From positions 1 to 64,000 of the IMG/VR virus record IMGVR_UViG_3300021440_000013: a stretch of 64,000 bases of DNA; one strand, 5' to 3'. The notes under the pieces were generated by a model. That model worked only from the letters and a program-made list of their open reading frames with translations, ran no database searches and was not told the origin of the DNA. Shown one piece after another: positions 18,264 to 25,143 of this stretch. Positions within the stretch are counted from its first letter, which is position 1, and the number at the start of each line of letters is the position of its first letter. The position numbers and the translations under genes were made by a program. The DNA comes from a virus.

Positions 18264-19424
18264 ATGGCTAAACCATCTAATCGTATTATCAGAGGTTTTA
18301 AGTATTGTATCCATCCCTCGGAGGAACAAAAGGTAGAGTTAAATTCTATTTTAGAAGACTGCCGACGCATTAGAAACAAAGTCAGCAAAGTCATGCATAC
18401 GTTAATTCCCAGAAATCAAAACTGGGAAGACGTCTTTAAGCTAGAAGATGCACTTAAAGTTGCCCAAGGAATTAAAACCCAGTTCTTTAAAACAACAAGA
18501 GCACCCGCACGTTCACTCACAACAGCCATCGAAATACTTTACCAGCTTCATAAGAAAGCGATTAAGTTGCGTGTTAAGCCGCCAGGCTACAAACACGAAG
18601 AAAGTCACTTGGCGGTTCACTACCCACACGAACTCTATAAGCTCTGTGGCGATCATCTTACACTCTCAGGTATAACGGGCGATATTCGTATAAACCTAAG
18701 CAGACCTATGCCAGATGGTAAAGTTCATAGAGTCGTGGTGAGTCGCGATATCTCTGGAAGGTACTTCATTTCGTTTACGATCTGTTTTGTTAAACAGATC
18801 GAACATGGTGATAAGACCATCGGTCTAGATCTCGGTGTCGATGACCTTGTCACGACGTCTGAAGGGGTTCGCTTCGAAGCTAAACTCAAGGCAACGGATG
18901 TTCAGCTTAAGTTGAACTGGTATTTCGATCTTCTTAGACGCAAGACAGTGATGTCTAGGTCTTGGAAAGCGCTAAAAGAAAAGATCCGCAAATACAAAAC
19001 ATGGGTGATGAATACTCGGATCGAACAGTTCTATGAGATCGCCACTGCTGTTGTAAAATCAGCATCAGCGATTTCGATGGAAAGGCTTAACATCACCAAA
19101 CTTTTGACTCAGCCGCGTCGGGCTTTTCAGATTTCACACTCTGGCTGGAATGATTTGAAACGAATATTGGTTGCTAAAGCCGAAGAAGCACAGATCGTGA
19201 TTGGATTTGTAGGGCAGTATTACCCAAGCACTAAGACGTGTTCACGTTGTGGCTATGTTTTGCCAAAATCACTTCCTCTCACAATTCGTTCATGGCAGTG
19301 TCTTGAGTGCTCTTCAATCCATGATCGCGATGTTAACGCCGCGATAAATATTCGAGACTGTCTTTCGAGCTGGATAAAACGAGGCGTGTATAAAACCCAA
19401 CATAAAGTTGTTCTCTTAAACTAA
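18264..19424 (+). CDS. tnpB: TnpB family RNA-guided nuclease (IS200/IS605- or IS607-type accessory protein)
   Basis: A 386-residue TnpB. Known members are RNA-guided DNA nucleases that promote retention of their transposon. The RuvC nuclease motifs are complete: IGLDLG with D189, SMER with E273, and HDRDVNAA with D356; a four-Cys zinc ribbon is intact (C326, C329, C346, C349). The N-terminal helical/OB region is present, giving full length. I start at ATG 18264 (MAKPSN); the open frame extends to 18168 through the hairpin cluster, which is not coding. No TnpA tyrosine or serine transposase is nearby, so this is a solo TnpB: either a relic that relies on a transposase in trans or a phage homing nuclease. 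Codon use is more AT-rich than in flanking genes, which suggests transfer. Confidence 0.85.
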   Translation: MAKPSNRIIRGFKYCIHPSEEQKVELNSILEDCRRIRNKVSKVMHTLIPRNQNWEDVFKLEDALKVAQGIKTQFFKTTRAPARSLTTAIEILYQLHKKAIKLRVKPPGYKHEESHLAVHYPHELYKLCGDHLTLSGITGDIRINLSRPMPDGKVHRVVVSRDISGRYFISFTICFVKQIEHGDKTIGLDLGVDDLVTTSEGVRFEAKLKATDVQLKLNWYFDLLRRKTVMSRSWKALKEKIRKYKTWVMNTRIEQFYEIATAVVKSASAISMERLNITKLLTQPRRAFQISHSGWNDLKRILVAKAEEAQIVIGFVGQYYPSTKTCSRCGYVLPKSLPLTIRSWQCLECSSIHDRDVNAAINIRDCLSSWIKRGVYKTQHKVVLLN

Positions 19425-19455
19425 CGATCCATAGGCTTTGAGGCCTATGGATCGT
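19424..19455. repeat. 13-bp perfect hairpin at the 3' end of tnpB
   Basis: ACGATCCATAGGC (19424-19436) pairs with its exact complement at 19443-19455 across a 6-nt loop. It begins at the last base of the tnpB stop codon and runs into the start of the next open frame. No T run follows on the + strand, so it is unlikely to be a simple terminator; it could be the element's right-end hairpin or part of the guide RNA scaffold that TnpB genes carry at their 3' end. Confidence 0.6.
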
Positions 19456-19842
19456 CGTGTCTGTACAAATGCTATTCAACGTCAGCTTGAAGAATTAACC
19501 GCAATTGTCAAACAAAAGTTTGACAGCATGAGCGCTTTGCAACAGCTGTATTTCAAGGGAATTCACAGTCGTGTCGACTTGATTCGGGCATGCCCGATCG
19601 AGAAGATGAGCCACCTTCTCGAGGAATTAAACCTCGTCGACCAATTTATTAAGGTCGTCGAGCAGGCTTTTAAAGATATTGAAAGACCCGCCCGTGAACA
19701 CAGATCTGCTGGCCGCCCTGATGTGACTTGGCATCAGGAGCAAAATCAGTTTCACCGCCAGCAATGGCAAATGCTGCATCAAGAAACTGTGAACCAGTTT
19801 CAACATCAGCAACACATGCAGCAGCAGCAGCATTTTTACTAA
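19447..19842 (+). CDS. Hypothetical small protein with Gln/His-rich C-terminus (131 aa)
   Basis: An unrecognised 131-residue protein: helical N-terminal two thirds, then a tail rich in Gln and His (…HQQHMQQQQHFY). ATG 19447 has GAGG 5 nt upstream, which lies in the loop and arm of the hairpin at 19424-19455, so translation may be modulated by that structure; a later Met (19528) is possible. It is followed by a strong terminator. Codon use is phage-like. No membrane segment. Confidence 0.65.
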   Translation: MDRRVCTNAIQRQLEELTAIVKQKFDSMSALQQLYFKGIHSRVDLIRACPIEKMSHLLEELNLVDQFIKVVEQAFKDIERPAREHRSAGRPDVTWHQEQNQFHRQQWQMLHQETVNQFQHQQHMQQQQHFY

Positions 19843-19847
19843 ACCCT

Positions 19848-19878
19848 ACGAGGGGTGTGTATTTGGCACACCCCTCGT
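19848..19878 (+). terminator. Hairpin after the 131-aa gene
   Basis: A 12-bp perfect stem (19848-19859 with 19867-19878) located 6 nt after the stop at 19842. The T run is poor, so termination may be partial and the small genes that follow may be read through. Confidence 0.65.
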
Positions 19879-19894
19879 CTATGGAGTATACCAG

Positions 19895-20023
19895 ATGTCA
19901 TTGATTGAACAACAATTGAAGGCCAACAGCGCTAAGCTCGCCACGGCCTTTAGTGAGTATAAAAGCTTCTGCGCCACTGAGCAGCAGAAGCTGGCTGCCC
20001 TTAAGCTTATGCTCACCAAGTAA
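19895..20023 (+). CDS. Small hypothetical protein (42 aa)
   Basis: A 42-codon frame (MSLIEQQLKANSAKLATAFS…) that would form one or two amphipathic helices. GGAG at 19883-19886 lies 8 nt before the ATG. Its codon use resembles neighbouring genes and it fits between a terminator and the next small frame, 10 nt away, which argues that it is expressed. Function unknown. Confidence 0.55.
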   Translation: MSLIEQQLKANSAKLATAFSEYKSFCATEQQKLAALKLMLTK

Positions 20024-20033
20024 GGAGCACGTC

Positions 20034-20141
20034 ATGAAAGTCCAAACGACAGGACCAGGCGGGTGTTTATACACCCCCTGGTTTTCTTTTTTGTTTAAAA
20101 AGAAAAAAGGACTGACTCCCAACAAAGGGAGTCAGTCTTAA
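20034..20141 (+). CDS. Possible small peptide (35 aa) overlapping terminators
   Basis: A 35-codon frame (MKVQTTGPGGCLYTPWFSFL, then a Lys-rich stretch) with an AAGGAG site 7 nt upstream of the ATG. Its coding sequence runs straight through two terminator hairpins, so it may be a fortuitous frame or a leader-type peptide. The good ribosome-binding site is the only strong support. Confidence 0.3.
   Translation: MKVQTTGPGGCLYTPWFSFLFKKKKGLTPNKGSQS
20054..20092 (+). terminator. Rho-independent terminator, + strand
   Basis: Stem 20055-20059/20077-20081 plus 20061-20066/20071-20076 with one unpaired base, followed by TTTTCTTTTTTG. It terminates the (+) small-gene unit. Confidence 0.8.
20102..20136 (-). 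terminator. Rho-independent terminator, - strand, for the DNA polymerase gene
   Basis: A 10-bp perfect stem (20111-20120 with 20127-20136). To its left the + strand is A-rich, so on the (-) strand the hairpin is followed by CCTTTTTTCTTTTT. It lies about 115 nt beyond the stop of the (-) DNA polymerase gene and back to back with the (+) terminator. Confidence 0.75.
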
Positions 20142-20251
20142 AGAACGGAGAGCTCAATACAACCAGGCGTTAGCACGTCCCACACCCTCGAGGGAAGGGT
20201 GCTCACAGATTGTCCAGACCCGCGAAATGCTTTCACCACAAGATAAATGTT

Positions 20252-21991
20252 TCAAAGATCGTCAAAGTAACCCAGTGCGGCCTGTGGCGGCGGCAATCCA
20301 TGCATCACCGACACATACTCAAGTGCATTCACATGCCCCTGCATGAGGTTAATATTCTGACACCGAAACTGAACTTCATCCACACCAACGATATCGACGA
20401 TCTCTTTGACGGTCGTTTCACGAGACACATTACCGACCGCTGTACAGCTTGGATAGGCTGACACAGCATCAGAGTCATAGACAAAACACCGGATCAGGCT
20501 GTGAAGTCTAGGGTTTTCAAGAATACACTGTCGACCCAGCACAGACATATGTGCAGGAAGTGTTACAATCCATCCCCGTAAAGACATGATTTCTGTCTTT
20601 TCAACATAGCGCTCTTCGTCCCCTGTGTTTTCTTCATCCTCGTCTTCAACGATTTCATCATCTGCCTCTTCGACAATCTTAGCGCGTGGAGGAATCGTGC
20701 CGATCACTTTTCCTCTTTCTAGGAGGAAAAAGTGATAGCTATCAGCAAACCGCTTAGTCTGCTTATCGAAGAACATAAAGTCAGACACATCTGAGTTCAC
20801 CGGAACGGAGGATTGAAGATCGTTGTTTTTCTCTTCTAACTCCACCATCCCGATACAGTCAAACATGTTGTAGACAATGTATTCAAAAGGATACTTTGAC
20901 TGCATGAGCTCATGCCACTCTAGCTCAACATACCCTTCAGCTTCTTGAAAGTTAAGTTTTCTTAACCCGAGTTCATCATTGAGGATACTGTCAAGTTTGT
21001 ATTCAGGGCGTTCCTGTTCACCTTGTCGAACAAATCGAAACGCACACATCGCATCGATTACGTAAAAACCCGATGGACAGATAAGGGTGTGCCACTGCTC
21101 CGATGGGTTCTTGGGTTTGACCTGTCCGGATGCGGTGATCTTCTTGGTTGAGCCTTTCTTATACCGTGAAAAGCGAAACTCAGTGGGTAGTTTTGGATCA
21201 CTGAAGACCTCTTTGGGGTCAACGCCATATTTTTCAAGCGTCTCAATGATACGCGGTATGTCGAAGTCGATGTTCCAGATGGCTAAGAAATCCGGAACCA
21301 ACTCATGTGCTTTAGCAAAGACCCCTTTAATCAGATCGACCGGTGTCGCGCACTCCGTAAAGACGATCTCATAGTGATGCTTGTCGATGTAGGTCTGAAG
21401 GTATTTTTTAACGGCTTGATCAAGCTGGTGTGTTGGGTTACTGTACCCAGCGATAAAGCTCGTAAGGCAAAAGGTGTAAATCGTCTTACCAAAGATCAGC
21501 GTGGCGAGAATAGGGTCATTGGTGCCGTGGAGCACGTCCGTCTCGATGTCAAAGAAACTCACCGTGAAGGGCGAAACAAGATCAGGAAACTTCTTTCTAT
21601 ATTCGTATTTGATAATTGAACTACTGGAGACATCAGAGCCGTAAAGATAGGGTGACTCAGCGAGCTGCTGAAGCTCAGCAGTGGACCACGCCTCATCGAG
21701 CGCCTTAGCCACACTACGACGCAGGTTCGATTGAGTGCATTCAAAACGAAGGAGTTTATCGACGACTTCGTATTCTTTTTTTTGCTGGTGATTACGGTAG
21801 GGTTTTTTAGTGACCCAGAAGGGACGCTTAAAGTCAAAAATATACCGGATGTTAGGTTTAACCGTTCCGTCATCGTAATGGATGACTTCTTTGATGAGGT
21901 GAAGGTCTTGTCTATCGGCTTGGCGTGTCGGGATATGGACAACAAACCGACACTCCCGACCAACTTCTTTTTTAACTTCTTCTAGAGCCAT
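20252..21991 (-). CDS. Family B DNA polymerase, N-terminal half (exonuclease domain and motif A only)
   Basis: A 579-residue protein matching the first two thirds of T4-type family B DNA polymerases. The N-terminal 'FKRPFWVTKKPYRNHQQKKE' block is typical of phage members. The 3'-5' proofreading exonuclease is complete: Exo I DIE (148-150), Exo II NIDFD (240-244), Exo III YNMFD (374-378). Polymerase motif A is present (VYDSDAVSAYPS, 504-515) with the usual N-[IV]-S-x-ET that follows. The protein then ends ~70 residues later, before motif B (K...NxxYG) and motif C (DTD). It cannot polymerise alone; a second gene must supply the rest of the palm, fingers and thumb, and none is in this window. 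AGGA lies 9 nt before the ATG. An acidic insert occupies ~440-462. Confidence 0.8.
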   Translation of the reverse strand: MALEEVKKEVGRECRFVVHIPTRQADRQDLHLIKEVIHYDDGTVKPNIRYIFDFKRPFWVTKKPYRNHQQKKEYEVVDKLLRFECTQSNLRRSVAKALDEAWSTAELQQLAESPYLYGSDVSSSSIIKYEYRKKFPDLVSPFTVSFFDIETDVLHGTNDPILATLIFGKTIYTFCLTSFIAGYSNPTHQLDQAVKKYLQTYIDKHHYEIVFTECATPVDLIKGVFAKAHELVPDFLAIWNIDFDIPRIIETLEKYGVDPKEVFSDPKLPTEFRFSRYKKGSTKKITASGQVKPKNPSEQWHTLICPSGFYVIDAMCAFRFVRQGEQERPEYKLDSILNDELGLRKLNFQEAEGYVELEWHELMQSKYPFEYIVYNMFDCIGMVELEEKNNDLQSSVPVNSDVSDFMFFDKQTKRFADSYHFFLLERGKVIGTIPPRAKIVEEADDEIVEDEDEENTGDEERYVEKTEIMSLRGWIVTLPAHMSVLGRQCILENPRLHSLIRCFVYDSDAVSAYPSCTAVGNVSRETTVKEIVDIVGVDEVQFRCQNINLMQGHVNALEYVSVMHGLPPPQAALGYFDDL

Positions 21992-22093
21992 TTTTGGTAT
22001 CCTAAGATTGTGTGGTTAATCCGGGAGGAGTCACCTCATCTTGGATCGGTAAAGGTTTTTGATTGGATCAATCGGAATAAGGATATTTCTACT

Positions 22094-23416
22094 ATGGAAC
22101 TTACGCTTAAGCGGCCAACGCGACTGATGGCGCTGGAAACGATCACGGTGCAAGACGATGGCTTTGGTGAACGCCTTGAGTCACTGATGCGCCTTCTTTG
22201 TGAAGATATTAACCACAACGTCATCACACGCCCTTCGGATACGATCGATCACCCGGTACTGAAGAAACTCGAGTCAGAGATCTTCTCACGCCTGGGTATC
22301 AAGGCCAAGATCATCACAACGAGCCATGCGGCAGCGGTCATCCCGTTTTACGCTAATAAAAACCACGTCTTCCTGAATGAATATATTCGAGGTGACTTTA
22401 ACATCCGTGAGCAGCAAAAGCTCTTGAAGAATATGCAGGGTAAGCGCGGTACGGTGGATTTGGATAAAGCCAAAGTCACCGGGATCTTCAGTGAATACGT
22501 CCATCCGGTTTATTTGAATTTCTTCTTTCTCGTTAAGACGATGGGGATGAGTGCGGCGCAGATCGCCGCCGTCACGCTTCACGAACTGGGACACGCTTTT
22601 TACGCATGCTATTACGCTAACCGTACCGATGAGACCAATCAAGTTTTAGCCAGTATCGCTAAAAACATCATGGGGACCGAAACCGGCGAAGTAGAGTATA
22701 TCTACCGCGAGCTTGAAAAGATCAACCCGAGCGTCACTAAGGGTGAGATCGATAAGATGCTCAATGGACCTCGGGTGGTGGCCGGCGCAACATGGTTTAA
22801 GATCGTGGTAGGAATTGTGCGTAGTCAGTTTGTGGATGACACGTATAACCAGACTGCCTTTGAGCAAAGAGCCGATAATTTTGCCGCACGCTTTGGCTAC
22901 GGCAAAGAAATCGTTTTAGCGCTCGATAAGCTTTATCAGTTTGCACCAGAGAAAAACAGCTCAATGCGTTTGTTTGTGCAGATGGTCTCCGCCACTACGT
23001 TTATTGTGGGCTGCCTTTTGATTTTCTCACTGATTGCGACGGCATCGGTTGGGGTGGCGCTTTTCTTTGCGGTGATGAAGTTTATTATGCTGCAAACCCA
23101 CCGTGAAGACATGAAAGATCACACGTACGACAATTTGAAGATGCGCTACCTTCGCATCCGCCAAGACGTCATCGACCAACTCAAGGATAAGGAGCTCGAC
23201 AAGACCCAGGTCAAGGAGATGATCGATGTGATCACTGAGCTCGATTATTCGATCAAGACCACCTCCACGGTTAAGGTTTTGCCTGAGTACGTCGCCAACT
23301 TTCTTTTCTCGGGTGCACGCCAAGCCGAGAAATCCATCACTGATCAGCAGCTGATGGAAGAGCTCGCTTCAAACGAGCTCTTTGTTCAAGCAGCACAATT
23401 CCGAGTCGAACACTAA
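22094..23416 (+). CDS. Membrane-anchored zinc metalloprotease (HExxH type)
   Basis: A 440-residue protein. A zinc-protease helix TLHELGHAF (161-169) gives the HExxH motif at 163-167, and FEQRADNFAARFG (256-268) supplies a plausible third ligand glutamate, an arrangement like M48-type and related gluzincins. Two closely spaced hydrophobic segments (about 296-330) would anchor it in a membrane, with a charged helical C-terminal region. I start at ATG 22094 (MELTLKRP) with AAGGA 10 nt upstream rather than the GTG at 22010. It opens a (+) operon with the genes at 23447 and 23993. It is not the usual head-maturation protease; target and location are unknown. Confidence 0.65.
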   Translation: MELTLKRPTRLMALETITVQDDGFGERLESLMRLLCEDINHNVITRPSDTIDHPVLKKLESEIFSRLGIKAKIITTSHAAAVIPFYANKNHVFLNEYIRGDFNIREQQKLLKNMQGKRGTVDLDKAKVTGIFSEYVHPVYLNFFFLVKTMGMSAAQIAAVTLHELGHAFYACYYANRTDETNQVLASIAKNIMGTETGEVEYIYRELEKINPSVTKGEIDKMLNGPRVVAGATWFKIVVGIVRSQFVDDTYNQTAFEQRADNFAARFGYGKEIVLALDKLYQFAPEKNSSMRLFVQMVSATTFIVGCLLIFSLIATASVGVALFFAVMKFIMLQTHREDMKDHTYDNLKMRYLRIRQDVIDQLKDKELDKTQVKEMIDVITELDYSIKTTSTVKVLPEYVANFLFSGARQAEKSITDQQLMEELASNELFVQAAQFRVEH

Positions 23417-23446
23417 ACACCCCACACTTTTTAAGGAGACTCTCTA

Positions 23447-23980
23447 ATGAGCGCCAATCTGTACTACCTGGCTAAACATAGCCGTCAAACGATCGATTTT
23501 CTGAATAGCATCGCGAATTCTGGATGTAATCGGTCCAAGTCTTTTGAAGTGGCGGTTGCTTATTCGCTCGCCTCAAAGCTCGCTCTTCCGACCGATAAAG
23601 TCGATGATATCACGATGTATTTCCGCATTCAACACGAAGCGGCTATCCTTGGCCGACTGAATCACTTGAACGAAATTCTTCCCTTTAACACCAAAGCCGC
23701 TAAAGAAGCCGCGAAGGCTTTTTATAACCTTCGTGTTTATCAGGCCAATCCGGCCGAGATTCCGCTTGCGTTCATTAAAGGCCAAGAGCTTAAGGATTTC
23801 TTCGGGATCAATCATTGCCTGCCGGCCGAGGTCATCGAGACGATTGAAAACGAAGGCGGTAAGATCACCAATCTTCTAAATGGTGTCGCTCAGTTCTATA
23901 AGGAAATCCAGGAGAAACGCGTGAAGGATGTCCAGTCCTACATTAGCCAGCGATCCGAAGATGTCTACACCGCAAACTAA
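23447..23980 (+). CDS. Hypothetical protein (177 aa)
   Basis: An unrecognised, mostly helical 177-residue protein with a strong AAGGAG site before its ATG. It sits 30 nt after the metalloprotease gene and 12 nt before the next, in one operon, so the three may work together. No membrane segment, signal peptide or metal-binding motif. Codon use is moderately optimised. Confidence 0.75.
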   Translation: MSANLYYLAKHSRQTIDFLNSIANSGCNRSKSFEVAVAYSLASKLALPTDKVDDITMYFRIQHEAAILGRLNHLNEILPFNTKAAKEAAKAFYNLRVYQANPAEIPLAFIKGQELKDFFGINHCLPAEVIETIENEGGKITNLLNGVAQFYKEIQEKRVKDVQSYISQRSEDVYTAN

Positions 23981-23992
23981 GAGGAGCTCACC

Positions 23993-25099
23993 ATGAGCCT
24001 CAATGACGAAGCGGTTGAAGATCTTGACGTCGATGTGGTTAAGGAGCCCGGTGAAGAGCCGGGTGAAAACCCAGCGCAGAGTACGATCGAAGTGATCGTG
24101 TCGCCTAACAGCACGGGTGAGACATCGGAAGAGCGTGCCGCCATCAGTGATCTGGATGAAAACCACGTGCTTCTTCAGACCGTCGAGAAGGGCGTTACAC
24201 GCGTCCACGACATGGAAGATGTCGTGACCACGGTTCTTTCTGAAGAATCGATCTCACGTACGACTGCGCGTACGCTGGCGGCCTGCTTTGAAGACTTTGC
24301 CGAAGCGGTCGCTAAGCCGATCGAGTTTACCGAAAGACCTACCGCCACGAATCTGAAAGTGACGCAGGCTTTCATTAAAACGCGCTATACCGAAGAAAAA
24401 GAAAAGCTGGTCGATAGTTTTTCTAAATACCTTCACTCGACACTGGGTTCGATCAAGTGTGTTGTCGGTGAAATCGAAAACAAGCTACTGCCCGAAGCGC
24501 ACGTTACGCTAGAGGCGCTGCGTGTTCAGGCACTGGCGGATCTAGCCAGTGTTCCGCTATCCAAAGCGTTTTATCTTTACAACAAAGAAAAAACACTGAC
24601 GGACTTGCGTGCTCGTCCGATCGATTACACGGTTGAGAAGGAGGATTTTCCTGATGTGGATTTATCGATCTTTCCTTCAAATGCGTTGACACGCGCCCTT
24701 CACACGGAGGTTTCGAACCCCATCATTCGAAACCTCTTGCGCCTAAGTGAACTTCAACTCAATGACCCTCGGCGTCTTGTCAGGATGTTTAGAACCGAAG
24801 GCGAATACCAGGTGCTGACCTACCAGAAGCTCCTTGGCGTATATGCAAGCGGCGGCTTTTTGACGGTGTTCACTAAAGTAGGTGAGTTTTACAAAGGCGA
24901 AGCTCAGCGTGTGCTCGGCCTCCTTGAGAAAGATTTTTCTGAGGGACAGACCTACACGTTTGAAGAGGTTCAGGAAGCCATTGAGCCTTTGTCGGATTTC
25001 GTTAATGAGATCGCGCTTTTTCATAACGTTCTTCTGAGCACCAGGACGTTCTTTATGCTCTCCGGTGAACTCTTGTCACACTACCGTAAACTTCTGTAA
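23993..25099 (+). CDS. Hypothetical protein (368 aa)
   Basis: An unrecognised protein with an acidic, Pro/Glu-rich first ~50 residues followed by a long helical region. AGAGGAG precedes the ATG. It is the last gene of the metalloprotease operon and ends at a bidirectional terminator shared with the convergent baseplate-type operon. No catalytic motif or membrane span is evident. Confidence 0.75.
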   Translation: MSLNDEAVEDLDVDVVKEPGEEPGENPAQSTIEVIVSPNSTGETSEERAAISDLDENHVLLQTVEKGVTRVHDMEDVVTTVLSEESISRTTARTLAACFEDFAEAVAKPIEFTERPTATNLKVTQAFIKTRYTEEKEKLVDSFSKYLHSTLGSIKCVVGEIENKLLPEAHVTLEALRVQALADLASVPLSKAFYLYNKEKTLTDLRARPIDYTVEKEDFPDVDLSIFPSNALTRALHTEVSNPIIRNLLRLSELQLNDPRRLVRMFRTEGEYQVLTYQKLLGVYASGGFLTVFTKVGEFYKGEAQRVLGLLEKDFSEGQTYTFEEVQEAIEPLSDFVNEIALFHNVLLSTRTFFMLSGELLSHYRKLL

Positions 25100-25103
25100 A
25101 ACT

Positions 25104-25135
25104 TTAGAGAGGAGGGTTTAGACCCTCCTCTCTAA
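25104..25135. terminator. Bidirectional terminator between convergent operons
   Basis: A 13-bp perfect stem (25104-25116 with 25123-25135) between the (+) gene ending at 25099 and the (-) gene ending at 25144. Confidence 0.8.
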
Positions 25136-25143
25136 GTATGACT

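Noticed and set aside
20142-20251. Group I intron or intein interrupting the DNA polymerase
   Set aside because: No C-terminal polymerase exon follows on the (-) strand in the 2 kb downstream, which is occupied by (+) genes, and no intein splicing motifs are present at the end of the protein.
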